From contig NC_081414.1 of the NCBI RefSeq assembly GCF_030272615.1, positions 340,424,502-340,488,501 on the forward strand: a stretch of 64,000 nucleotides of DNA, in the 5' to 3' direction. The notes beneath the pieces were generated by a model. The model was not told the DNA's origin. It ran no database searches and was given only the letters and a program-made list of their open reading frames with translations. Position 1 is the first letter of the stretch. Each line of letters opens with the position of its first letter. Positions 10,605 to 21,279 of the stretch are shown here, piece by piece. The translations under genes and the position numbers were made by a program. The DNA comes from Cryptomeria japonica. Taxonomy: Eukaryota; Streptophyta; Pinopsida; Cupressales; Cupressaceae.

Positions 10605-12295
10605 AGAGATGACTCTTTAGGCATACTTGAGTAGTAGGTCTTTAATGGTGCCTTATTTTTTTATCATGCATTTTATTTCAAACAATGATCATTAAACCTT
10701 AATTTTCAAGTTTGTTACATGTATATTAAGGATGTGTTCAAAATGCAGGTCTATTGATGAACGTTTTTTTTTGGCAACACGATTTTTGCATGCACATAGC
10801 GAGTACACTTGATATAATTGGAAGGGATGTATTTTTGCAACACGACTTATTATCATGCATTTGATGAGCTTTACAATTTTTGTTATTAGACAACACTATT
10901 TGATAATTTTTTATGATATAATTATCACATAACCTTTATGCTCATGAAGGTCTTTTTTGATGATATACAATAGTATCACATTATGATTTTTGCGTCAACA
11001 TAGTGGGTTCTATTGATATATTCAAAGGGACGTATTTTTATGGTATATAATCCCACCTTTTCATTTATTATCATGCATTTAAGTTGAAGTGATTATCATA
11101 AATCCTTTATGTTCATCTATGCATTTTATGTGTAGACTAAAAATTCTTAAAAATACAGGTTCATGTTAGATCATTCGTCGTTGACAAGACCCTCTCTTGG
11201 TGATGGTACATATTCCTTTGTGCATTAATGAGATTAAATTGTGGGTCTTGTTGTGTTTATTATCATGAAGATGATTCAAATGCATGTGGCCAGGACACAT
11301 CTGCAGTGGATCAAATTGTCATGACAGATGATCTATTGAATCAAACATTTGACATTGATAGTCAGGTAAATAGGTTAATGTTGGGCCTTCAACGTCAACA
11401 CCTACTAGTCAAGGTGGTCATCGAACTTTCACTTAGGTAACCTTGTCTATTTTTATTCATTAATGGTTTATAAAATAAAGTTAGTTAGATTTTGGCAATT
11501 GAATAACATTGTTTCATTTTCAGACACTGACATCAGATGCACCTAATATTCTCTCCACAATGGAGCATGGTGTTCTCTAGCAGTAGCATCTTTGATGCTT
11601 TTGACAGTAGTATGAGTCAGATTAGTAAATTTCTAATTTGATGCTTCCCAAGTGGTGGTTGGCATGAGCTTGAATATGGTAAGTTGTATGCATCTTGAAG
11701 TTGAATATGATATGTTGTATACATCTTGAAGTTGAAATTTGATTAGACTTTGTCAGCATTTGATGAATCATAAATGTCATTTCATTATTAATCTTGTGAG
11801 TGTGAGGTGTAGGAATAAATATCAATTACTTTGAAAGTCATGGATGGTTGTCTTGATATGATAACCACCAGATGGTTGTGCCTTATGAAGAAAAGTTGAA
11901 CAGATAATAACTAATTTAGAACATCAATTCAAATCCATAATATAGAGGATGCTAATAACAGATCTTTGTATATTTATTTTTTCTAATAATGAAATAGGTA
12001 CAACTGTATTGAGATAAAATGAAGCTTTTCGCTCGTATGAAGATGTCACATTGGCAAATTGGTCTTTATTATAATACACAAGACATAAGTAAAATTAAAA
12101 TGCTCTCATCAAATCCTTCTAGATTCTATGTTAACTTGTGACTCATTAGTGTATGCTGGGAGAGGGAAGAGTGTGTGGCTTCAAGGTACAATTTTGGACT
12201 TGAACCATATTGCATAAATCTCAAGGCTTCAACTTGATTATCATTAAAGGTTTTTGATTGTTTACAAAATATCCCTTTATATCCCTTCATGGATG
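10605..12295 (+). other. Interior of the DNA transposon with weak exon-like stretches
   Basis: Two diverged copies of an approximately 100-bp segment lie near 10770-10870 and 10980-11080 (each with GATATA, AAGGGATGTATTTTT or AAGGGACGTATTTTT, and ATTATCATGCATTT). Around 11160-11360 and 11370-11440 there are open stretches bounded by AG and GT (ending GATAGTCAG|GTAAAT and TTCACTTAG|GTAACC), and a TTTTCAG acceptor at about 11523 precedes a further open stretch. They could be exons of another transposon gene, but I cannot link them to a family. Confidence 0.35.
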
Positions 12296-14720
12296 TCACA
12301 TGCGTAGGGTATGACCCTGAGCGTCGGATCGAGTGGGGGGGCAAAATAGGAGCATGTGTAGGGTAATAATTCTTAACTGGACATGTTAGAGCCAACAGTT
12401 CATCATTGCGATGAGTAGAATGAGAAATCGGCCATGCGACAACATTCCATTGAGTGAGACCGATGATTTTTTGCCAACCGAAAAATTGCTGCCCTAATAA
12501 AACTGTAAGGCAACTTGAAAAACTGAGATAGGCTTTTGTAGGGACCCCTCTCATGACCCCGTAGGTTCAAATGGATCATTCACAAGTGCCACAGATTCTG
12601 AGTTAGGGCCCATCAAAGTTTGACAATTTTGAGCACTTAGGGTGCTCAAGGGACGACATCGATAGGGTATGACCCCGAGCGTCAAATCGAGTGGGGGGGA
12701 AAAATAAGAGCATGCGTAGGGTAATGATGCCTAATTGGACATGTCAGAGTTGATGGTTTGTCATCGTGATGAGAAGAATGAGAAATCGGCCACACGACAA
12801 CATTCCATTGAGTGAGACTGATGATTTTTTCACCAACCAAAAAATTGCTGCCCTAATAAAATCGTAGGGCAAATTGAAAAATCGAGATAGGCTTTTGTAG
12901 GGACCCCTCTCATGGCCCTGTAGGTCCAAACAAATCATTTGCAAGTGCCACGGATTTTGAGTTAGGGCCCGTCAAAGTTTGACAATTTTGAGCACTTAGG
13001 GCGCTCAAGGGATGACGTCGGTAGGGTATGACCCCGACTGTCGGATCGAGTGGGGGGGAAAAATAGGAGCATGCGTAGGGTAATAATGCCTAAATAGACA
13101 TGTCAAGCTGATGGTTTGTCATCGCGACGAGCAGAATGAGAAATCAGCCACATAACAACATTCCATTGAGTGAGACTCACGATTTTTTCGCCAACCAAAA
13201 AATTTCTGCCCTAATAAAACCATAGGGCAACTTGAAAAACTGAGATAGGATTTTGTAGGGACCCCTCTCATGGCCTCATAGGTTCAAACAAATTGTTCAT
13301 AGGTGCCATGAATTCCGAGTTAGGGCCCATCAAAGTTTGACAATTTTGAGCACTTAGGGCGCTCAAGGGACGACGTTGGTAGGGTATGACCCCGAGCGTC
13401 GGATCAAGTGGGGGGGGGGGGGAATAGGAGCATGCACAGGGTAACAATACCTAACTAGACATGTCAGAGCTGATGGTTCATCATTGCGATGAGCAGAATG
13501 AGAAATCGGCCACGCGACAACATTCGATTGAGTGAGACTAACGATTTTTTTGCCAACCAAAAAATTGTTTCCCTAATAAAACCATAGGGCAACTTGAAAA
13601 AACAAGATAGCCTTTTGTAGGGACCCCTCTCATGGCCTCGTAGGTTCAAACAAATTGTTCACAGGTGCCACAAATTCTGAGTTAGGGTCCGTCAAAGTTT
13701 GACAATTTTGAGCACTTGGGGCGCTCAAGGGACGACGTCGGTAGGGTATGACCCCGAGCGTCGAATCAAGTGGGGGGGGAAAATAGGAGCATGCATAGGG
13801 TAATAATGCCTAACTAGACATGTCGGAGTTGACGGTTCATCATTGCGATGAGCAGAACAAGAAATCAGCCACGTGACAACATTCAATTGAGTGAGACTGA
13901 TGATTTTTTCACTAGTAGAAAAATTACTGCCCTAATAAAACCATAGGGAAACTTGAAAAACCGAGATAGGCTTTTGTAGGGACCCCTCTCATGACCCCAT
14001 AGGTTTAGATGGATCATTCACAGGTTCCACGGATTCTAAGTTAGGGCCTGTCAAAGTTTGATAATTTTGAGCACTTAGGGCGCTCAAGGGATGAGGCCAG
14101 TAGGGTATGACCCCGAGCATCAGATCGAGTGGGGGGGAAAAATAGGAGCATGCATAGGTTAATAATGCCTAACTGGACATGTTAGAGCTGATGGTTTGTC
14201 ATTGCGATGAGGAGAATGAGAAATCGGTCACACGACAACATTCCATTGAGTGAGATTGATGATTTTTTTGCCAATCAAAAAATTGTTGCCCTAATAAAAC
14301 CATAGGGAAACTTGAAAAACCAAGATAGGATTTTGTAGGGACCCCTCTCATGACCCCGTAGGTTGAAACATATCATTCATAGGTGCCATGGATTCTGAGT
14401 TAGGGCCCATCAAAGTTTGACAATTTTGAGCACTTAGGGCGCTCAAGGGATGACGCCAGTAGGGTATGACCTCGAGTGTCGGATTGAGTGGGGGGGGGGG
14501 AATAGGAGCATGTGTAGGGTAATAATGCCTAACTGGACATGTTGGAGCCAACGGTTCATCATCGCAACGAGCATAACGAGAAATCAGCCACGCGACAACA
14601 TTTGATTGAGTGAGATTGATGATTTTTTTGCCAACAGAAAAATTGCTGCCCTAATAAAACGCCAAGTGTTCGACTGAGGTGGGGGGAAAAATAGGACCAT
14701 GCATAGGGTAATAATGAATT
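12296..14720. repeat. Satellite-like tandem array, unit about 360 bp, about 6.6 copies
   Basis: The anchor TAGGGTATGACC recurs at about 12306, 12664, 13022, 13379, 13740, 14099 and 14459, spacing 357-361 bp. Each unit has a G-run (GAGTGGGGGGG), GGAGCATGCGTAGGGTAA, CAACATTCCATTGAGTGAGA, CCCTAATAAAAC, GGGACCCCTCTCATG and TCAAAGTTTGACAATTTTGA. The last copy breaks at CCCTAATAAAAC and continues in a short, deleted copy to about 14720. Minus-strand frames with repeated peptides are artefacts of the repeat. Confidence 0.9.
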
Positions 14721-15087
14721 GTATCAAGTATTGTTCATTAAATGAATTGTATTGTATTGTTCATTAAATGAATTATATTGTTCATTATAGAAACAACAAT
14801 TATGATGAAATGAAATGAATTGTATTATTCATTAAATAGCCATTATTAGCCATTGTTAATTATTTGAATGAAGATTAAAGATTTCCATGATAACACCACA
14901 CATAGATGAGCAACAATTTATATGATCGAATATCAACTTCTGTATATATAAAAATGTTGAATGATTACAAATGTATGTCCATACACAAATATGGCATAAA
15001 CGCCAACTAAAACAAAATGTATGTCCATATACAAAATATACATGCCAACTAGACATGTAAGCATCCCAAAACTATTTATCACATCCT
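14721..15087. other. AT-rich spacer with short direct repeats
   Basis: Several copies of ATTGTTCATTAAATGAATTGTATT occur at about 14735-14830, followed by unremarkable AT-rich DNA downstream of the minus-strand gene. No gene seen. Confidence 0.6.
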
Positions 15088-17008
15088 AAGCTGCTGATGG
15101 ATCATCAAAATCGATCCTCTTCGCTGCATTGCTCGGCTATGAAGGATCCTACACAAGAAAAACAAACCATGATTAATATTAGTCATATTTTATAATTCAC
15201 ATTCGAAAAGTTAACATAAAAATGAACTATAATTGAACTATTCATGTTTACCTCATCTCCACGTTTTCTCTTCAGCTTTGCAAGACTCTTGATGTATGTC
15301 TTTGGTAGAGGAGGTATGTTTTGAATATTTTGATACACAACCTACATATGTTCATAAACATGACATTGATACAAGTTAGTATATAATTGTCACTGATAAT
15401 AACAAATTATATTTACTAATAAAATAATAAAATAAACACACATCTACTCAAGGCATCTCTTCTTCTTCTTCAGGTATACTGGGTGTAGTCATCAAGGATG
15501 TGAAGCCAAGAGTTCTCTGTATATATACACAACAAGTATATGAAACTATCAATCTATGTCTAGACATGTATAATCACTATAAGTTATTTAAACTATTCAT
15601 TCAATCATATTTGCATTCAATTACCTTTCCCTTGTCTCCAATTGCACTACCAGATCCTAAATCACATTGCACTGCACTCGTGCTGCTTGTGCCCTACAAG
15701 AGTAAAATAAGATATACATGCAAGTTACTACATAATCTAATTAATACAAATTTAAATGATGAGCATGTATGTACAATAAAATACAAACGAATAGGTGCAA
15801 TAATATATGTACCATCAAGCTATCAAGGCCAAATTAAATGGCCGACAATGTGCCCTCCTAAATTAGTCTCAACTCATCCTCGATCATCAACTATTAAATA
15901 GACCATGTAAATAAAAATTAGTACTTAATATTATCTAATTTATAAATATTTAATTAAAATATAACATGAACTGTGAAAACACAAATCTTACCAATACATC
16001 ATCAATGTATGATGACGGTGCCTCCTCAACTCTAGCATGTGAGGACTCCCCAGGGTATCCTCCAGTCTGTGTAATAACATTTGGTGCATCATGTATCTCA
16101 TGCACCTCATAATCTATACTGTCCATAGGAGGATCAATGGGTTGTCCAACTGGACCCAAGCATACATGCCCACACATGACACAACTATGGGGCACGCATA
16201 TGTGTGGAGCCAAGGATGACATGTCATCGGCACCAGATGCACCGCTACCATCAAGAGTAGGCTGAGATACTGATGCAGCCTGAGAAACCAAAAGGCTACT
16301 CAAAGAGTGAATAGTCGATATGGCCTGTGAAGCCGCCTCACAAATGATATCAGGATGCTGAACTGCAGGTGGGGGATCAACAGGAGGAGGGGAGACATAT
16401 GGGCCCTGGACTACTCTGACTGCCCCAGGTCTATTTTGGGGCATACCTAAACCTACACCCTAGAAAGGTTGGATGTCAAAGTAGTTCACATGTTTGTGTA
16501 AAATAAACTAAGCATACAAATTTTTTATGAAATAGAAGGGGATATCAAGATTGTTGTTGGGTGGTTTGTCGAAAACCATCCACCCATGATCCCAAAAGTT
16601 TTTCACAATCCCAACATTTGTGCACCATTTGATAGAAAGTTTTATTTTTTTGGGATCTACGGGCTAGCCAGTACGGGGATTGACAAACAATGAGGCGATT
16701 TCGGCTTTGGATATCTCAAGATCCTTGATATCCTTATATGACAAGCCATCTACATATTTTTCCTTCATAGAATCTCGCCACAAAAGGGCGGCATCATGCT
16801 CCTCAGTCATGGTTTCCATACTTTTTATGATCGATGTGAGAGGATCAAACAATGGGTTTAGATGAGGGATCCTACGATATACTTCTGCAATCCCCCTCAA
16901 TTCATTCAAATTTTATGCAATCAAATCTTGAATTGAGGGGGTGTTTGGCAAATGAGGGTTTGGTTGTTGCAGTTGTGGTTGGTTAGTGTTTTCATTGTTA
17001 TCCCCCAT
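15088..17008 (-). pseudogene. Second gene of the DNA transposon, spliced, unknown function
   Basis: Read from ATG at 17008 (MGDNNENTNQPQLQQPNPHL), a single frame runs to about 15996 with no frameshift, broken only by one TAA and three TAG codons. It includes IAEVYRRIPHLNPLFDPLTS, MTEEHDAALLWRDSMKEKYV, TNVGIVKNFWDHGWMVFDKP and MPQNRPGAVRVVQGPYVSPP, then a Pro/Ser-rich part with a Cys/His cluster (ICVPHSCVMCGHVC). A donor at VLG|GTAAGA (about 15990) and exons at about 15694-15626, 15518-15440, 15342-15254 (LPKTYIKSLAKLKRKRGDE, donor GAG|GTAAAC) and 15149-15088 all keep GT/AG borders. The C-terminus is basic, like a nuclear signal. It may be an accessory DNA-binding or regulatory protein; I recognise no domain. 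Confidence 0.55.
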
Positions 17009-17379
17009 TTTTAACCTAATTGAATGTAAATGATTAAATTTAGTTAACAAATTTAAACAATTAGGTATTTGATTTAAAAAACCCCAGTTTTCATGAAAAA
17101 AACCATATTTTCAATGAGAAATCAAATAAACATTAACAAAAAATACAAAAAATGAATGAAAATGATTCAAAACGATAAAATTCTTACCTCTAAATCTATT
17201 TTTTTGCAATTTTTTATCAAAACACCGGATATCGGATGGAGTGGATATCAGATTTTGATGAATTCGTGCGATCTGTGAGTTAAAAATGACTCACAGGACT
17301 GTCACTATTGAAATATAAAAGTCTCAGAAAATCATATATTTGATTTCTATACTTAAATTATTTTTAAATAACACATATA
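17009..17379. other. Promoter-side spacer of the minus-strand gene
   Basis: AT-rich DNA upstream of the second transposon gene. It carries ATATC-type motifs (CCGGATATCGGATGG near 17224 and GGATATCAGATTTTGATG near 17243) also seen near 7460-7585 and 17775-17805. No ORF of note. Confidence 0.5.
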
Positions 17380-17740
17380 ATATAATAATATATTATATAA
17401 TATCTTATTATATTATATAATACGTATTGTATTATATTGTATATTATAATATATAATATAATATAATATAATATAATATTATATTATATAATATAATATT
17501 AAATTATATAATATATAATATAATACAATATTGTATTATATTATATTATATTATATAATATATAATATAATATTATATTATATAATATATAATATAATAC
17601 AATATTGTATTATATTATATATAATATAATATTGTATTATATAATATATTATTATATTATGATATAATATAATATAATATAATAATATATTATATAATAC
17701 GTATTATATAATATATATAATGTAATATGTAACATATAAT
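17380..17740. repeat. AT microsatellite (TATAATA-type)
   Basis: About 360 bp of nearly pure A/T with repeated TATTATATAATA blocks and long self-complementary stretches, close to the right end of the DNA transposon. Confidence 0.95.
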
Positions 17741-17917
17741 ATATTTTTAAAAATTAAAATTACAAATAAAAATTGGATATCCTAGAAAATCAGATATCTG
17801 ATTTGCATAGGTAATTACCAGGCCAAGATGTACTGACACCCAGGCCAAGCAAAAAGTCAACACAGATTTTTGCATTTTTAAGCAAGTGAGGAAGGCTATT
17901 TTTTTTACATCGCCACT

Positions 17918-17947
17918 TTTTGGCCCCCCTTGATCCTACACTAACCC
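17918..17947 (-). repeat. Right terminal inverted repeat of the DNA transposon
   Basis: Read on the minus strand it begins GGGTTAGTGTAGGATC and ends GCCAAAA. It is followed on the + strand by TTATGTGGATGAC, where the host RT frame resumes. Confidence 0.8.
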
Positions 17948-17951
17948 TTAT

Positions 17952-18740
17952 GTGGATGACTTACTGGCTAAATCACAAACAAGAAAAGGTCACCTTGTAG
18001 TCCTTGCACATATATTTAATCTGTTGGAGCAGTACAATGTTAGGCTAAACCCAAAGAATTGTGTGTTTGGTGTAACAACAGTTAAATGTTAGGGTTTATC
18101 ATGTCAAATAGAGGAATCAAAGTAGACCCTGCAAAGGTCAAAGCAATCATAGATATGCAACCTCCATCAACACTTAAACAATTAAGAGGGTTACAAGGAC
18201 GATTGCAATCCATAAGGAGATTCATAGCACAACTGGCAGATAAATGACATCCATTCCAACATTTACTTGGGAAAGGAGTCACTTTTAAATGGACAGAACA
18301 ATGCCAATAATCTTTCCAAGCTCTGAAAGATTATCTTCTAAACACACCAGTGTTAGTACCACCTACTCGAGGAAAAAGTTTGTTACTATATATATCAATG
18401 ACAAACTCAGCTCTAGGAGCTTTGTTGGCACAACATGATGAACAAGGAAAAGAAAGAGATATTTACTATATAAGTAGAACCTTGATTGGTTATGAGCTTA
18501 ATTACACTCCTATAGAATGAGCATGCTTAGCCATAATCTTCACGTCTCAAAATCTTAGACATTACATGTTGAGTCATAAGGTGCAACTCGTTGTATGCTT
18601 TGATCCACTCAAGTACCTATTGAGCAGAGCAACATTGACTGAGAGATTGGCTAAGTGGGTCATGATCTTGAGTGAGCTTGATATAGAGTACATAGAAAGA
18701 AAGACCATCAAAGGTCAAATTATAGCAGATCAGTTAGCAG
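17952..18740 (+). pseudogene. Element A RT C-terminus and first RNase H
   Basis: Continues the RT frame after the DNA transposon: VDDLLAKSQTRKGHLVVLAH, RLNPKNCVFGV. A frameshift near 18090 leads to DPAKVKAIIDMQPPSTLKQL, RGLQGRLQSIRRFIAQLADK. The gypsy-type RNase H follows, with SLLLYISMTNSALGALLAQH, YYISRTLIGYELNYTPIE and LKYLLSRATLTERLAKW, ending in ADQLA, where retrotransposon II is inserted. Stops include TGA at about 18245, TAA at about 18308 and TGA at about 18518. Confidence 0.8.
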
Positions 18741-19771
18741 TGTTGGCATATGGACACTCCAATGAGACATTGTGTGTGATTGAAGGTTTTGTCATTGATG
18801 GCAACATTGCAATCCTATGGCACCAGCAAGACATTATATCAACAAAGCATTACATAGGCAACCTTGAAATCCTATGGCACTGGTAAGACATTATACCAGC
18901 AAAGCATTACATAGGCAACCTTGCAATCCTATGGCACTGGCAAGACATTATACCGGCAAAGCATTACACAGGCAACCTTGCAATCCTATGGCACCGGCAA
19001 GACATTATACCGGCAAAGCATTAAATAGGTAACCTTGCAATCCTATGGCACCGGCAAGACATTCTACCGGCAAAGCATTATTCAAGCAAGACAGTGCACC
19101 AACGTTAGCAAGAACAATCTACAGTAGCACCGACACTGAAGAAAAGATGTATACCAGCACAGAGGCTGACAAGATTTTTGATATGTAATATTTTGTTTAT
19201 TATTGTAAGCCAACTTGGCAAATTGTAAAATGACTCTTGTATATAAAAGAGATCATTGCAAATATTTGTAGTATATGGATAGGAAGCATAAAGAAAATTA
19301 TCAGGTAGACCTAATGTACGAATTATAGGTCAAGGGTATATGTAAAGAATAGAGCAAGAACCGGTACTGAATCTAGCATTGAAGATTCTATTGTAAAGCA
19401 GTACAAATCATTGGATTTGCATAATCCTCATTGTAAGTCAATGTGACTTCTTATTGAGTAGTGTGCTCTAGGTAGTTGGCCTTCCTGCATGTGTAGGCCC
19501 CTATTGTAAGTAATATTCTCTTATTGGCCAATAAGTGAATATTGTGGGTCACAAATCCCATCGAGGTTTTTCCCACACCGGGTTTTCTCGTTAAACATCT
19601 TGTGTTATGGTGTTCTTTTCATGTGGATGTTTTTGATTCTGTTTATTACATTAATTCTTGCATACCGGTATACTGTTACATTATGTTCTGCATGTTCTAT
19701 TTTAAGAAAATTACATTACTAGTCAGATACTGCTTCACCCCCCCCTCTCAGTATTTGTGGGAACCCTAACA
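18741..19771 (+). repeat. 5' LTR of element II
   Basis: Starts TGTTGGCATATGGACACTCC and ends GGGAACCCTAACA. It contains five copies of a 57-bp tandem repeat in its 5' part. CTCAGTATTTGTGG sits before the end, next to the CCCCCCTCTCA run common to several LTRs in this window. Confidence 0.9.
18798..19083 (+). repeat. 57-bp tandem repeat in the 5' LTR of element II (5 copies)
   Basis: The unit runs GGCAACCTTGCAATCCTATGG, CACCGGCAAGACATTATACC, GGCAAAGCATTACACA. Because 57 is a multiple of 3, it creates 19-residue periodic frames that are not genes. Confidence 0.9.
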
Positions 19772-19773
19772 AT

Positions 19774-19785
19774 TGGTATCAGAGC
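19774..19785 (+). promoter_or_regulatory. Primer binding site of element II
   Basis: TGGTATCAGAGC, complementary to the 3' end of plant initiator Met tRNA and typical of Ty1/copia-type elements, two bases after the 5' LTR. Confidence 0.9.
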
Positions 19786-19842
19786 TTGGTCCTCTATTTT
19801 CAAAAGCCTAATAGCTTGAGGAAGATCTTGACACTGGTAAAG

Positions 19843-20976
19843 ATGGAAAATCTGATGAAGCAACTTGAAGGAGCTCTTATTGACTATGATACAGAGAAGT
19901 TGAAAAATATCAGATTAGAAGATGATTTAAAAGAAGCTCAGGATATTATTCAAGCACTTCACGAAAATCTTACTATTACAAGAAATAAGAGAAGAGAACT
20001 TTGTGAAAAATTGCAAAATGAGAATGATGAAAAGGAATCACTTAATGATATGATAAGCAAATTGAAACAAGAGATCATGACAACAAAAAATGAAATGCAG
20101 GATATGACTATGAGATTTTGCAAAGAGATTGAGGACAAAAAGAAGAATGAAGAAGAATTGACCAGAAGACTAAGTGATGCAGCAAATGAGAACACAAGAC
20201 TTAGCTATGAAAATGACATGTTGAAGACAGATCTGATACATACTCAGAATGACTCGAATGAACTAATGAGACAAAAAGAAATCTTGGAAAGGGAATTGGA
20301 AACTACAAATCAACACAAAGAAAAATTCAAGAAAAGCTCAGAAGAACTTGGTACCTTATTGAAGAATCAAAAACCCAAAGGTGACACTTTTGGAATTGGA
20401 TTTGAAGTTGGAGAAAGCTCCGGTACTGCAAATACTCAGGATCACAGCAAACCGGTAAGACCTCCTAATACTTACAAATTCAATGGAAAATGCTTTAACT
20501 ATAATAAATATGGTCATAGGGAAAATGAATGTAGATCTAGGAATTATCAGAATATCAATCCTCCCACCGGTCAATGCTCCAAATGCAACAAAATTGGTCA
20601 TAACTCTGAAAACTACAGAATGAATGTAAGATGTTATGTTTGTGGAAGATTTGGACATTTATCAAATCAATGCAGAACACAAACCGGCATAGGTTATGGG
20701 AAAGCTATTCAGAAAAATAATGTAACTTGTTATACATGTAACAAAATTGGTCATATTGCTAAATTTTGTAGAAGTAAAGGTACACCGGTAGACAACAAAA
20801 GTACTAGTTTGAAAGGTAAAGAAAAGGTTGAAGAGGTTAAGCGAGAATTCTCAAAGAAATGGATTAGAAAAGGTGATCTAAATATTGGGAATACTCCTCC
20901 ACCGATAGGACAATGTGATGCTCCACCAATAGGACAAAGCAGTGTTCCACCGACAGGAAGTTCTTCATCAAATTGA
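19843..20976 (+). CDS. ORF1 of element II: coiled-coil, zinc-knuckle gag-like protein
   Basis: An intact frame of 377 residues from ATG 19843 (an open stretch upstream begins at the primer site without ATG). Residues about 1-190 are a long Glu/Lys/Asn-rich coiled coil (EELTRRLSDAANENTRLSYE). CCHC knuckles follow: CFNYNKYGHRENEC (second Cys is Tyr), CSKCNKIGHNSENY (last Cys is Tyr), CYVCGRFGHLSNQC and CYTCNKIGHIAKFC, the last two intact. The tail is Pro/Gly-rich with PPIGQ repeats. Likely a nucleocapsid-type protein that assembles by coiled coil and binds RNA. It differs from the copia Gag of element C, and ORF2 follows after about 300 bp. Confidence 0.75.
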   Translation: MENLMKQLEGALIDYDTEKLKNIRLEDDLKEAQDIIQALHENLTITRNKRRELCEKLQNENDEKESLNDMISKLKQEIMTTKNEMQDMTMRFCKEIEDKKKNEEELTRRLSDAANENTRLSYENDMLKTDLIHTQNDSNELMRQKEILERELETTNQHKEKFKKSSEELGTLLKNQKPKGDTFGIGFEVGESSGTANTQDHSKPVRPPNTYKFNGKCFNYNKYGHRENECRSRNYQNINPPTGQCSKCNKIGHNSENYRMNVRCYVCGRFGHLSNQCRTQTGIGYGKAIQKNNVTCYTCNKIGHIAKFCRSKGTPVDNKSTSLKGKEKVEEVKREFSKKWIRKGDLNIGNTPPPIGQCDAPPIGQSSVPPTGSSSSN

Positions 20977-21279
20977 AGAAAATTATCTTGAGGGTTTGGC
21001 AATCTAATGACACGTGCTATTATTCCCTCGGTTAGAGAAAAGAAGTTGAAAATCATTGATTACCGACAAATAAAGTTAAGCTAATACATTACTAGCAAGC
21101 AATTAATGTGGTAGGTAGCAGAAAAGACTTTATAAAATAAGGTTTTGGCTCCATTTCATTTCATTGTGATTTCAAACTTTCAGAGAGCGCAAAGATTTTT
21201 GAGCTAAGGCATTCCGAGCAAAGAGGCAAAGCATTTCAACAATCAATCCATCCAAAGGCAAAAAAATGTATTTATCATC

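Larger units (their letters stand above)
4389..17947. mobile_element. 13.6-kb TIR DNA transposon of unassigned superfamily
   Basis: The ends are inverted: left GGGTATGTGCAGGATC, right (reverse strand) GGGTTAGTGTAGGATC, about 23 of 30 identical, followed by AGTGGC(A/G)ATG on both sides. TTAT flanks both ends (4385-4388 and 17948-17951). Removing the element plus one TTAT brings the RT catalytic motif of host element A back into frame, so the boundaries are precise. Contents: AT-rich left arm, fold-back block with a 10-bp array (5264-7560), transposase pseudogene (7745-10604), 360-bp satellite array (12296-14720), second gene on the minus strand (15088-17008), AT microsatellite (17380-17740). 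A 4-bp duplication and GGG termini would fit a Sola- or Kolobok-like group, but I cannot decide. Confidence 0.85.

Noticed and set aside
12126-14551. Minus-strand open frames with repeated peptides
   Set aside because: They recur once per 360-bp unit and carry no domain.
15500-15901. 133-residue + strand open frame
   Set aside because: It runs antisense through introns and small exons of the minus-strand transposon gene and has no protein-like features.
17380-17740. AT-rich stretch as a replication origin or matrix attachment region
   Set aside because: Composition alone is not evidence; it is a simple AT microsatellite.
19542-19769. 75-residue open frame near the end of the 5' LTR of element II, repeated at 25513-25704
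   Set aside because: Present in both LTRs and overlapping the LTR terminus. No domain.
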